Assembly: GCA_021186555.1 (NCBI GenBank)
Contig: JAJKFL010000042.1
Span: forward strand, 49,962,980 to 50,026,979
Reading direction: 5' to 3'
Source of the DNA: Reticulitermes speratus
Taxonomy: Eukaryota > Arthropoda > Insecta > Blattodea > Rhinotermitidae
DNA length: 64,000 bases
Below the pieces are notes generated by a model. The model was not told where the DNA came from, did no database searches, and was given only the letters and a program-made list of their open reading frames with translations. Position 1 is the stretch's first letter; every line of letters begins with the position of its first letter. This document shows positions 24,986-37,218 of this stretch, piece by piece. The position numbers were made by a program, and so were the translations under genes.

Positions 24986-25207
24986 TTCAGCTTCATCACA
25001 GGGTTGTACAATAAGTCTCAAGGCTGCGGTGCGTCAGTAGCTTCTGCTGCGGGGCCCTTCAGCACAAAAAAAAACCACACACACACACAGCAAAGGCCGT
25101 CAGCTGAAGAAGAAATTCAAAGAGTCTCACGTAACCCAAAGGTCGCTCTAACTCAGCCCACGCGTATCGCCATGTTTGAACCTGAGAGCTCTCTGCCAAT
25201 CACAGAC

Positions 25208-25666
25208 CAGCAATAAACAGTCAACAGCAATAAACAGTCAACAACAATAAACAGTCAACAACAATAAACAGTCAACAACAATAAACAGTCAACAGCAATA
25301 AACAGTCAACAACAATAAACAGTCAACAACAATAAACAGTCAACAACAATAAACCGTCAACAGCAATAAACAGTCAACAGCAATAAACAGTCAACAACAA
25401 TAAACAGTCAACAACAATAAACAGTCAACAACAATAAACAGTCAACAGCAATAAACAGTCAACAACAATAAACAGTCAACAACAATAAACAGTCAACAAC
25501 AATAAACAGTCAACAGCAATAAACAGTCAACAGCAATAAACAGTCAACAACAATAAACAGTCAACAACAATAAACAGTCAACAACAATAAACAGTCAACA
25601 GCAATAAACAGTCAACAACAATAAAAAGTCAACAGCAATAAACAGTCAAAAGCAATAAATATTTCA
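25208..25666. repeat. 17-bp minisatellite, 27 units, with a nine-unit higher-order order
   Basis: The unit is CAGCAATAAACAGTCAA or CAACAATAAACAGTCAA. Calling these G and A, the order is GGAAAGAAA, GGAAAGAAA, GGAAAGA then G. That gives a 153-bp higher-order period. The last unit is degenerate. There is no coding content. Confidence 0.92.
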
Positions 25667-26394
25667 ATACCGTCATTTATCGGAGAGGTAACACGGCCGT
25701 AGCTGAGTGCACTTCAGTAAAACACGGCGCATAAAATAATGGAACAAATTGTTATATTTTATGGAATTAAGATTTTGTGTTTCTCCATTTATCATCTTTA
25801 TCTGACATAAAACTTTTATATGCTACTTCCTCCTTCTTACCTTAATTTCTGCTTCTAGTTTCGTGACAGAATGTTGGTAATAGATTATGTTCTTGTGTTC
25901 CTTTTTCTTTTTTACTCTGTGCCTACATTGTAGTTGCGTGCAAAGAAATACAACTCTTTTTATAGGAGGGGGTTGAAATGGGGTGGTTGCAGAACGGAGG
26001 GTTTCTTTTCAGGAACACATGGTAAGATTCTAAAGGTAATAAGAAATAATAAAAGAAAAACAAGATGGCGACTTTCTCACGCTAGTTCACGTCAAACGCG
26101 AGATTAATCCGTAAACCGCGTGATGTATAGACACAGTACGTCTCGCTCGCTCAATATCGAAAATAAGTCAACAAACGTTAATGGAACTGCCTTAGAGAAG
26201 CAATCGACTGAGCATGTACAAATATAGTTCAGAAATCACTAGGTTTATACACTGTGCTCAAGCAAATGTTTCGAAACAACACAATGCCTCTATCTTCAGG
26301 GTAGGAAGACGCAGTTAAGACAGACAAACCATGGTTTGATTCCTGACAGGGGCAAAACGTTTATTTTCTTCCAAAACGAGTCTGAGGGCGAACA
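25667..26394. other. unassigned AT-rich sequence
   Basis: About 730 bp with no recognisable gene or repeat. Confidence 0.4.
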
Positions 26395-26560
26395 CAACCT
26401 CCTATACAATGGGTACTAGGGCTCACTTCCTGGAGGTAAAGCGGCCAGGACGTGAAGCTGACCAAGCATGCCTTCTTGTCCTAATGTTAAGAATAAATGG
26501 AGCTATACCTCTGCTCCCTCCTATGCCTTTACGGCGTGTACAGGGACACTTTATTTTTAA
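26395..26560 (+). mobile_element. 5'-truncated SINE, family 2 tail
   Basis: ACAATGGGTACTAGGGCTCA, GGAGGTAAAGCGGCCAGGAC, GAGCTATACCTCTGCTCC and GTGTACAGGGACACTTTA follow the order of the family 2 body seen on the minus strand at 51095-50940. The tRNA-like head is missing. Confidence 0.65.
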
Positions 26561-26636
26561 ACCGCCTACCACACTACACGGTGTCACAAGCGACAATTAT
26601 TCACAGTGCTTACATTTTGCGGTAGTGTAGGGAATT

Positions 26637-26964
26637 TAACTGTTAACTAACTAACTAACTAACTAACTAACTACATGCAGCACAGTCCTCCTTGAGAAGC
26701 TAACAGTTCGTCAGCTAGTCAAGAAACTCCCCACGTTTTATGGAACCCGAAGGTTCATTACCGCACTCACAACAGCCCGCCACCTGTCCCTATCCTGAGC
26801 CATATCAATCCATCCCATCCCACTTCTTGAAGATCCATTTTAATATTATCCTCCCATCTACGCCTGGGTCTTCCAAGTGGTCTCCTTCCCTCAGGTCTCC
26901 CCACCAAAACCCTGTATGCACCTCTCCCCTCACCCATACGTGCTACATGCACCGCCCACCTCAT
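26637..26964 (-). pseudogene. LINE ORF2 C-terminus and 3' UTR, 5'-truncated and frameshifted
   Basis: This is the end of a non-LTR retrotransposon ORF2, which encodes the reverse transcriptase polyprotein. The minus-strand frame 26964-26767 gives the motif order [38 protein letters not shown]. Near 26800 a frameshift separates this from the true ending (codons for [16 protein letters not shown] then stop near 26736). The 3' UTR contains CAGTCCTCCTTGAGAAGC (plus strand, 26682-26699). The tail is a TTAG tetranucleotide run (plus strand AACT repeats, about 26641-26672). The reverse-transcriptase core is absent, so the copy cannot move by itself. Clade assignment is uncertain. Confidence 0.85.
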
Positions 26965-27115
26965 GAATTTAACTGCGTAATCGTTAAATAAAGATATCGT
27001 GCGAGTAATGACAGAGCGAACGGGATGCTCACTGACTTCGTGATTTGAACACCAATTATCATGAAATAAAGATCGACCCGTCTTATTCCATTTTTCTCCT
27101 CTCTAGACCACACAG

Positions 27116-27166
<51 letters not shown>

Positions 27167-27654
27167 GTTTTCCTACCATCTTAACAAAACTGGAGCAAAT
27201 CGTCTTGTAATTTCAACCGAAAATTCAACAAGACAGCAAACACCAAGGCGTTCCTTACTGTCAGAATGTGACACGTGTCACGGCACACGTGTTTATGTAA
27301 CTGCACGTACGCTCATAAGCAAAGCACGGCCTTCTGTGCGCCGATTTTCGTGAAACTTACAAATGCCCCAAAGGCGTGATATGGAAACCTCCAAAAATTG
27401 TCAATAAATACAGAAATTCGACTTCGCCAGTACGTAAAACAAGAGCGCCAATGAGCAGATTTTCATAATACTCGCGCTTGATCGACGACTTTTATAAAGA
27501 GCGACTATACGGAATTTCATGGAAATTCAACAAAAGGCTGGTGGTGATACTACGTCACAGACAGTCGTGTGGGCGGGCTGTCGGACGGATTAACGTGGTT
27601 GGACGTAAGGCGTCCTTCTTTACTCGGTAATGAGTGTCTATAGCGAGCAAACAT
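26965..27654. other. unassigned sequence with a GA microsatellite
   Basis: A GA dinucleotide run lies at about 27118-27164. The rest shows no gene. Around 27310-27380 there are words resembling the interspersed repeat that follows, but no alignment I can defend. Confidence 0.45.
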
Positions 27655-27938
27655 TGCGTGTTTTGAATTGCTACAGCATTCGTCTGAAACATTCCTCTCA
27701 CTCTAAGAAGAATTCAGTGAGATATTATCATAAATGTACGTAGGTCTTTATGTAAAGTACCGTTATTGTTGTCAGATTCTAATGAAACTTGGATTTTGTA
27801 TACAGATTTTCGAAAAATAGCAAAATATCAAATTTCATAAAAATCCGTCCAGTAGGAGCCGAGTTGTTCCGCACAACCAGACAGACATGACGAAGTTACT
27901 AGTCGCTTTTCGCAATTTTGCGAACGCGCCTAAATATA
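27655..27938 (-). mobile_element. interspersed repeat of about 285 bp, copy 1
   Basis: The minus strand aligns end to end with 54730-55010: GCGTTCGCAAAATTGCGAAA, ACTCGGCTCC, TTTCATTA-AATCTGACAA, ATAACGGTACTTTACAT, GAATTCTT and ATTTCAGAC. The TTCGCAA/TTGCGAA words form a small hairpin at the 5' end. No ORF. It abuts the 3' end of satellite array D within 3 bp. Class unknown. Confidence 0.75.
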
Positions 27939-27940
27939 CG

Positions 27941-30900
27941 TAAATACAGCTCGTACCGCGCAGTAAACACACTCCGTCTCAGTTATACAAACCAGTCAGT
28001 TAATGTTGTACAGTGAAATAATCGCTGTCTGTTCTGAGATCCACACAAAACACATAAATACAGTCCGTACCGCGCAGTAAACACACTCCGTCTCAGTTAT
28101 ACAAACCAGTCAGTTAATGTTGTACAGTGAAATAATCGCTGTCTGTTCTGAGATCCACACAAAACACATAAATACAGTCCGTACCGCGCAGTAAACACAC
28201 TCCGTCTCAGTTATACAAACCAGTCAGTTAATGTTGTACAGTGAAATAATCGCTGTCTGTTCTGAGATCCACACAAAACACATAAATACAGTCCGTACCG
28301 CGCAGTAAACACACTCCGTCTCAGTTATACAAACCAGTCAGTTAATGTTGTACAGTGAAATAATCGCTGTCTGTTCTGAGATCCACACAAAACACATAAA
28401 TACAGTCCGTACCGCGCAGTAAACACACTCCGTCTCAGTTATACAAACCAGTCAGTTAATGTTGTACAGTGAAATAATCGCTGTCTGTTCTGAGATCCAC
28501 ACAAAACACATAAATACAGTCCGTACCGCGCAGTAAACACACTCCGTCTCAGTTATACAAACCAGTCAGTTAATGTTGTACAGTGAAATAATCGCTGTTT
28601 GTTCTGAGATCCACACAAAACACATAAATACAGTCCGTACCGCGCAGTAAACACACTCCGTCTCAGTTATACAAACCAGTCAGTTAATGTTGTACAGTGA
28701 AATAATCGCTGTTTGTTCTGAGATCCACACAAAACACATAAATACAGTCCGTACCGCGCAGTAAACACACTCCGTCTCAGTTATACAAACCAGTCAGTTA
28801 ATGTTGTACAGTGAAATAATCGCTGTTTGTTCTGAGATCCACACAAAACACATAAATACAGTCCGTACCGAGCAGTAAACACACTCCGTCTCAGTTATAC
28901 AAACCAGTCAGTTAATGTTGTACAGTGAAATAATCGCTGTTTGTTCTGAGATCCACACAAAACACATAAATACAGTCCGTACCGCGCAGTAAACACACTC
29001 CGTCTCAGTTATACAAACCAGTCAGTTAATGTTGTACAGTGAAATAATCGCTGTTTGTTCTGAGATCCACACAAAACACATAAATACAGTCCGTACCGCG
29101 CAGTAAACACACACTCCGTCTCACTTATACAAACCAGTCAGTTAATGTTGTACAGTGAAATAATCGCTGTTTGTTCTGAGATCCACACAAAACACATAAA
29201 TACAGTCCGTACCGAGCAGTAAACACACTCCGTCTCAGTTATACAAACCAGTCAGTTAATGTTGTACAGTGAAATAATGGCTGTTTGTTCTGAGATCCAC
29301 ACAAAACACATAAATACAGTCCGTACCGAGCAGTAAACACACTCCGTCTCAGTTATACAAACCAGTCAGTTAATGTTGTACAGTGAAATAATGGCTGTTT
29401 GTTCGGAGATCCACACAAAACACATAAATACAGTCCGTACCGAGCAGTAAACACACTCCGTCTCAGTTATACAAACCAGTCAGTTAATGTTGTACAGTGA
29501 AATAATCGCTGTTTGTTCTGAGATCCACACAAAACACATAAATACAGTCCGTACCGAGCAGTAAACACACTCCGTCTCAGTTATACAAACCAGTCAGTTA
29601 ATGTTGTACAGTGAAATAATGGCTGTTTGTTCTGAGATCCACACAAAACACATAAATACAGTCCGTACCGAGCAGTAAACACACTCCGTCTCAGTTACAC
29701 AAACCAGTCAGTTAATGTTGTACAGTGAAATAATCGCTGTTTGTTCTGAGATCCACACAAAACACATAAATACACTGTGTGGGCAGAACGTAGAATTGTT
29801 GAATGTTAAACTGGTGGTACATATAGTAACCACTGGGCTTTAAAGTGTTAATATACATTGTACATAAATACAGTCCGTACCGCGCAGTAAACACACTCCG
29901 TCTCAGTTACACAAACCAGTCAGTTAATGCTGTACAGTGAAATAATCGCTGTTTGTTCTGAGATCCACACAAAACACATAAATACAGTCCGTACCGCGCA
30001 GTAAACACACTCCGTCTCAGTTACACAAACCAGTCAGTTAATGCTGTACAGTGAAATAATCGCTGTTTGTTCTGAGATCCACACAAAACACATAAATACA
30101 GTCCGTACCGCGCAGTAAACACACTCCGTCTCAGTTACACAAACCAGTCAGTTAATGCTGTACAGTGAAATAATCGCTGTTTGTTCTGAGATCCACACAA
30201 AACACATAAATACAGTCCGTACCGCGCAGTAAACACACTCCGTCTCAGTTACACAAACCAGTCAGTTAATGCTGTACAGTGAAATAATCGCTGTTTGTTC
30301 TGAGATCCACACAAAACACATAAATACAGTCCGTACCATGCAGTAAACACACTCCGTCTCAGTTACACAAACCAGTCAGTTAATGCTGTACAGTGAAATA
30401 ATCGCTGTTTGTTCTGAGATCCACACAAAACACATAAATACAGTCCGTACCGCGCAGTAAACACACTCCGTCTCAGTTACACAAACCAGTCAGTTAATGC
30501 TGTACAGTGAAATAATCGCTGTTTGTTCTGAGATCCACACAAAACACATAAATACAGTCCGTACCGCGCAGTAAACACACTCCGTCTCAGTTACACAAAC
30601 CAGTCAGTTAATGCTGTACAGTGAAATAATCGCTGTTTGTTCTGAGATCCACACAAAACACATAAATACAGTCCGTACCGCGCAGTAAACACACTCCGTC
30701 TCAGTTACACAAACCAGTCAGTTAATGCTGTACAGTGAAATAATGGCTGTTTGTTCTGAGATCCACACAAAACACATAAATACAGTCCGTACCGCGCAGT
30801 AAACACACTCCCTCTCAGTTATACAAACCAGTCAGTTAATGCTGTACAGTGAAATAATCGCTGTTTGTTCTGAGATCCACACAAAACACATAAATACAGT

Positions 30901-33116
30901 CCGTACCGCGCAGTAAACACACTCCGTCTCACTTTATACAAACCAGTCAGTTAATGTTGTACAGTGAAATAATCGCTGTTTGTTCTGAGATCCACACAAA
31001 ACACATAAATACAGTCCGTACCGAGCAGTAAACACACTCCGTCTCAGTTATACAAACCAGTCAGTTAATGTTGTACAGTGAAATAATGGCTGTTTGTTCT
31101 GAGATCCACACAAAACACATAAATACAGTCCGTACCGAGCAGTAAACACACTCCGTCTCAGTTATACAAACCAGTCAGTTAATGTTGTACAGTGAAATAA
31201 TGGCTGTTTGTTCGGAGATCCACACAAAACACATAAATACAGTCCGTACGAGCAGTAAACACACTCCGTCTCAGTTATACAAACCAGTCAGTTAATGTTG
31301 TACAGTGAAATAATCGCTGTTTGTTCTGAGATCCACACAAAACACATAAATACAGTCCGTACCGAGCAGTAAACACACTCCGTCTCAGTTATACAAACCA
31401 GTCAGTTAATGTTGTACAGTGAAATAATGGCTGTTTGTTCTGAGATCCACACAAAACACATAAATACAGTCCGTACCGAGCAGTAAACACGCTCCGTCTC
31501 AGTTACACAAACCAGTCAGTTAATGTTGTACAGTGAAATAATCGCTGTTTGTTCTGAGATCCACACAAAACACATAAATACACTGTGTGGGCAGAACGTA
31601 GAATTGTTGAATGTTAAACTGGTGGTACATATAGTAACCACTGGGCTTTAAAGTGTTAATATACATTGTACATAAATACAGTCCGTACCGCGCAGTAAAC
31701 ACACTCCGTCTCAGTTACACAAACCAGTCAGTTAATGCTGTACAGTGAAATAATCGCTGTTTGTTCTGAGATCCACACAAAACCATAAATACAGTCCGTA
31801 CCGCGCAGTAAACACACTCCGTCTCAGTTACACAAACCAGTCAGTTAATGCTGTACAGTGAAATAATCGCTGTTTGTTCTGAGATCCACACAAAACACAT
31901 AAATACAGTCCGTACCGCGCAGTAAACACACTCCGTCTCAGTTACACAAACCAGTCAGTTAATGCTGTACAGTGAAATAATCGCTGTTTGTTCTGAGATC
32001 CACACAAAACACATAAATACAGTCCGTACCGCGCAGTAAACACACTCCGTCTCAGTTACACAAACCAGTCAGTTAATGCTGTACAGTGAAATAATCGCTG
32101 TTTGTTCTGAGATCCACACAAAACACATAAATACAGTCCGTACCGCGCAGTAAACACACTCCGTCTCAGTTACACAAACCAGTCAGTTAATGCTGTACAG
32201 TGAAATAATCGCTGTTTGTTCTGAGATCCACACAAAACACATAAATACAGTCCGTACCGCGCAGTAAACACACTCCGTCTCAGTTACACAAACCAGTCAG
32301 TTAATGCTGTACAGTGAAATAATCGCTGTTTGTTCTGAGATCCACACAAAACACATAAGTACAGTCCGTACCGCGCTGTAAACATACTCCGTCTCAGTTA
32401 TACAAACCAGTCAGTTAATGCTGTACAGTGAAATAATCGCTGTTTGTTCTGAGATCCACACAAAACACATAAATACAGTCCGTACCGCGCAGTAAACACA
32501 CTCCCTCTCAGTTATACAAACCAGTCAGTTAATGCTGTACAGTGAAATAATCGCTGTTTGTTCTGAGATCCACACAAAACACATAAATACAGTCCGTACC
32601 GCGCAGTAAACACACTCCGTCTCAGTTACACAAACCAGTCAGTTAATGCTGTACAGTGAAATAATCGCTGTTTGTTCTGAGATCCACACAAAACACATAA
32701 ATACAGTCCGTACCGCGCAGTAAACACACTCCCTCTCAGTTATACAAACCAGTCAGTTAATGCTGTACAGTGAAATAATCGCTGTTTGTTCTGAGATCCA
32801 CACAAAACACATAAATACAGTCCGTACCGCGCAGTAAACATACTCCGTCTCAGTTATACAAACCAGTCAGTTAATGCTGTACAGTGAAATAATCGCTGTT
32901 TGTTCTGAGATCCACACAAAACACATAAATACAGTCCGTACCGCGCAGTAAACACACTCCGTCTCAGTTATACAAACCAGTCAGTTAATGCTGTACAGTG
33001 AAATAATCGCTGTTTGTTCTGAGATCCACACAAAACACATAAATACACTGTGTGGGCAGAACGTAGAATTGTTGAATGTTAAACATGGTGGTAGATATAG
33101 TAACCATTGGGCTTTG
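27941..33116 (-). repeat. 114-bp satellite array D with two internal heads
   Basis: About 45 minus-strand units. The head sequence occurs three times: at about 29771-29845, 31580-31652 and at the right end to 33116. Each internal head is followed by the same spacer (TTAATATACATTGTACATAA on the plus strand). Two subtypes alternate: CAGTTATACAAACC and CAGTTACACAAACC. The first six units carry CGCTGTCTGTTC instead of CGCTGTTTGTTC. An approximately 1,808-bp block is duplicated (see findings). Confidence 0.92.
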
Positions 33117-34068
33117 AATGGTTAGCAGCGTGTACGGTGTTGAACTCCTCGCCGCTGTGCCATATATACATATCTGTGTTCTCCTGCACAGACGTTTACC
33201 CACCATTCAAGCCCCACCAAACAGCTCACGTTCTACAGTTTCAAAATTAATTCTAGGACAGCCGAAGCAAATTGTCATTATGTTAATTTCAAGGACAGTA
33301 GTGAAAATTGTTTGAAATTAAAATTCTCTCCTTCGACTAACACTGAATCAATTCCAAAAGGCTCCAGGCTGTTTCTTTGACAGCATTACATAAAATCCTT
33401 ATTATATCTAACAATTATCGTTTGACGCTTCGCCCCGCTACTTCGCCGCGTTTCCGGGCCGTCGCCTGAGAAGGTTACGTTAGTAATATAAACGAGCCGA
33501 CGTTAAGCAGCAACTAATAGTTGTCAGATAAAATAATGACCGTATATAAAACTGTCATGGGCCTTTAATTTCAAAGACAGTCGAGCAAACATTACGCTAA
33601 ACACAAGCTAATAGAAGGCAGCTACAGCCGACATAACACATTAGCAGCAAGTGCAGTCTGCAGATACAGCAACCTAATTACCTCCCTCTCCGGCCTGTCC
33701 TGAACACAGTGACTTGAATTATACATTGGTATGAAATGAGGCGCACGTAATTTGAGTGCAAGCACATTCTGGGGGCCACGGTGCTTTTAACTACAAATAA
33801 AAACACACCGCCTGTTACCAAGAAGAAGGAAGAAACACGCCATTTATAAAGCGTCTCGGCGCCCGATAATCTCTCCAGAGACAACACACACTTCACCGTT
33901 CATAACTTCTTGCGTCGTGGCTGTCACATTGCATGCTTAAAAATTCTTAAGAAAAATACAGTGCTGTGGTAACGTAAACTGCAACTGTCAGCGTCTTGTG
34001 TCGCGCTCGCTGCTATCCGCAACAGTTCTTTAACATTCTGAAGTAACAAACTGATCTAACTAATATAT
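33117..34068. other. unassigned sequence containing a MITE relative
   Basis: At 33388-33545 a diverged relative of the 10121-10267 inverted-repeat element is visible, with right arm GTTGTCAGATAAAATAATGA (about 33515-33540) and a weak left arm. The remaining 800 bp show no gene. Confidence 0.45.
33388..33545. mobile_element. small inverted-repeat element (MITE-like), copy 2, diverged
   Basis: The right arm shares TCAGATAAAATAATGACC with the terminal repeat of copy 1. The interior shares GGTTACGTTAGTAATATAAA-type and GAGCCGAC words. The left arm (AAAATCCTTATTATATCTAA) is only partly complementary. Confidence 0.5.
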
Positions 34069-34935
34069 TTAAAGACTCAGTCCGTACCGCGCAGTAAACA
34101 CACTCCGTCTCAGTTATACAAACCAGTCAGTTAATGTTGTACAGTGAAATAATCGCTGTTTGTTCTGAGATCCACACAAAACACATAAATACAGTCCGTA
34201 CCGCGCAGTAAACACACTCCGTCTCAGTTATACAAACCAGTCAGTTAATGTTGTACAGTGAAATAATCGCTGTGTGTTCTGAGATCCACACAAAACACAT
34301 AAATACAGTCCGTACCGCGCAGTAAACACACTCCGTCTCAGTTATACAAACCAGTCAGTTAGTGCTGTACAGTGAAATAATCGCTGTTTGTTCTGAGATC
34401 CACACAAAACACATAAATACAGTCCGTACCGCGCAGTAAACACACTCCGTCTCAGTTATACAAACCAGTCAGTTAATGTTGTACAGTGAAATAATCGCTG
34501 TTTGTTCAGAGATCCACACAAAACACATAAATACAGTCCGTACCGCGCAGTAAACACACTCCGTCTCAGTTATACAAACCAGTCAGTTAATGTTGTACAG
34601 TGAAATAATCGCTGTTTGTTCTGAGATCCACACAAAACACATAAATACAGTCCGTACCGCGCAGTAAACACACTCCGTCTCAGTTATACAAACCAGTCAG
34701 TTAATGTTGTACAGTGAAATAATCGCTGTTTGTTCTGAGATCCACACAAAACACATAAATACAGTCCGTACCGCGCAGTAAACACACTCCGTCTCAGTTA
34801 TACAAACCAGTCAGTTAATGCTGTACAGTGAAATAATCGCTGTTTGTTCTCAGATTCACACAAAACACATAAATACACTGTGTGGACAGAATGTAGAATT
34901 GTTGAATGTTAAACATGGCGGTACATATAGTAACC
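34069..34935 (-). repeat. 114-bp satellite array E, seven units
   Basis: The left end (element 3' end) reads TTTAAAGACTCAGTCCGTAC, with TTAA at 34069-34072. About seven units follow, and the head GGCGGTACATATAGTAACCA ends at about 34935. There is no TTAA at the head end. Confidence 0.9.
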
Positions 34936-35425
34936 AACGTGTGACGGTATGTTCGTTTACGTCTTCAGACTTAGTATGAATTTTCCAATGCTTCATAAAA
35001 ACAATGGGTTGACACTTCGTAAATCCTTTCGACGAAGTACCGAATTAAGTCATCCCAGGCAGCACACACAACACACACACACACACGTGCATGAACTTAA
35101 CACGTGGACGAAACTTAAGCAAATGTTGTCCTGAACGCCTAACACTGTCTAACTTCAGTCCCTTCACGTTATCCTCACAATCCTAGTAGGAAGGACACCC
35201 AGTCCTGAGTCATAAGTTACGACGTCGTGGTCTAGGCTGTGATGATGTGTCGGACTAACAGTTCCTGACGTGCCGAAGAATCGTGGTGCCTTCGAAACGT
35301 CGGGAACCACTCGCCTAACGACACAGCGTCACATCCCAGAAGACTTGAATCTTGAGCAACACCGCTGTGAGAACCTCAACTTGGCAGCACGTTGGCTATT
35401 TATAAACTGCATCGTACTGACATGC
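34936..35425. other. unassigned sequence with foldback-family fragment
   Basis: At about 35265-35345 the words CTTCGAAACGTCGGGAACCA and CGTCACATCCCAGAAGACTT place a decayed half of the foldback family. A CA run lies at about 35063-35085. No gene seen. Confidence 0.5.
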
Positions 35426-35427
35426 AA

Positions 35428-35745
35428 CTCGTACTGCGTTTATGGGATGTGCCGTGTGTTTATGGGATGTGCCGTGTTTATGAGATGTGCCGTGTTTATG
35501 GGATGTGCCTGTGTTTATGGGATGTGCCATGTGTTTATGAGATGTGCCGTGTTTATGGGATGCGCCGTGTTTATGAGATGTGCCGTGTTTATGGGATGTG
35601 CCGTGTGTTTATGGGATATGCCGTGTGTTTATGGGATGTGTCGTGTGTTTATGGGCTGTGCCGTGTTTATGAGATGTGCCGTGTGTTTATGGGATGTGCC
35701 GTGTGTTTATGGGATGTGCCGTGTGTTTATGGGATGTACCGTGTG
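35428..35745. repeat. 18/20-bp minisatellite
   Basis: About 17 units of TTTATGGGATGTGCCGTG with or without an extra TG at the end, giving 18- and 20-bp forms. Variants: GAGATG, GGGCTG. Plus-strand frames of 134-158 codons through it are repeat translations. Confidence 0.88.
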
Positions 35746-36111
35746 AAACGTAAGGACAATCGGGCAAGAGCAAAGGAGGGGCCCCAGAGTTTCTAATGGT
35801 GGGTTAAAATTTAAATTAAGGAAAGTGGGTAATGATGTACCTTATTGGACAGATATCGGCTCTAGCGAACACAACACTACACAACACAACACAGCACAAC
35901 ACAACACAACACAACACAGCACAACACACGCAAACAGGGCTGCAAGGACAGAGAAATTCGTGAAAAGAATGCAGCTGAACATTATTTCACCTCGCTCGTC
36001 CAAGAAGTATTTTAAAGTCAGTTAAAATAGGCTGAAACATAAAATCAAGACCAAACAAGAAAAAGATTAAAAAAAGGAACACTCGGATTTGTGCCTTTCT
36101 TTGAAAGGTCT
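35746..36111. other. spacer with an ACAAC microsatellite
   Basis: A pentanucleotide tract of ACAAC and variants lies at about 35870-35928. The rest is AT-rich and unassigned. Confidence 0.5.
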
Positions 36112-36982
36112 TTGTTTGGCAACTGTCAAGTTACCTCATATGTTTGTATATTATGTTGCTCTGTGCAGCAGTAATGTTTGGCAACTGTCAAGTTACCTCA
36201 TATGTTTGTATATTATGTTGCTCTGTGCAGCAGAAATGTTTGGCAACTGTCAAGTTACCTCATATGTTTGCATATTATGTCGCTCTGTGCAGCAGTAATG
36301 TTTGGCAACTGTCAAGTTACCTCATATGTTTGTATATTATGTTGCTCTGTGCAGCAGTAATGTTTGGCAACTGTCAAGTTACCTCATATGTTTGTATATT
36401 ATGTTGCTCTGTGCAGCAGTAATGTTTGGCAACTGTCAAGTTACCTCATATGTTTGTATATTATGTTGCTCTGTGCAGCAGAAATGTTTGGCAACTGTCA
36501 AGTTACCTCATATGTTTGCATATTATGTCGCTCTGTGCAGCAGTATTGTTTGGCAACTGTCAAGTTACCTCATATGTTTGTATATTATGTTGCTCTGTGC
36601 AGCAGTAATGTTTGGCAACTGTCAAGTTACCTCATATGTTTGTATATTATGTTGCTCTGTGCAGCAGAAATGTTTGGCAACTGTCAAGTTACCTCATATG
36701 TTTGCATATTATGTCGCTCTGTGCAGCAGTAATGTTTGGCAACTGTCAAGTTACCTCATATGTTTGCATATTATGTCGCTCTGTGCAGCAGTAATGTTTG
36801 GCAACTGTCAAGTTACCTCATATGTTTGCATATTATGTCGCTCTGTGCAGCAGTAATGTTTGGCAACTGTCAAGTTACCTCATATGTTTGCATATTATGT
36901 CGCTCTGTGCAGCAGTAATGTTTGGCAACTGTCAAGTTACCTCATATTTTTGCATATTATGTCGCTCTGTGCAGCAGTAATG
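36112..36982. repeat. 62-bp minisatellite, 14 units
   Basis: Units start TGTTTGGCAACTGTCAAGTT and end GCTCTGTGCAGCAGTAA. Three subtypes differ at three linked sites (TTTGTATATTATGTTG, TTTGCATATTATGTCG, CAGTAA or CAGAAA). The CAGAAA subtype is always followed by the GCATATT/GTCG subtype, and the last five units are all the latter. It lies about 240 bp downstream of the FAM20C exon in that gene's direction, probably inside the next intron. Confidence 0.92.
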
Positions 36983-37218
36983 TTCGCTCAGGTGACAGCT
37001 CTGTGTTCAAAACTGTGCCAACTGGGGACTCAAGATAGAACGCAGTCCACTGTTTCACAGGACACACGAGGAAAGGAGATAAAGATACGAAACGGATTAA
37101 AGGAATTGGAGAAAAAACATGAAGGGTGAACACGATGTCCTGCTGAATTCGAGCAGACACTCGACTAGTCCATTGTGCAAGTCGCAACACACGATCTTAC
37201 TAAAATATGAGAACTGAC

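Noticed and set aside
29712..31702. Identical 60-codon minus-strand frames (29712 and 31520) repeated elsewhere in part
   Set aside because: They only span the head and spacer of the 114-bp element; identity reflects block duplication, not selection for a protein.
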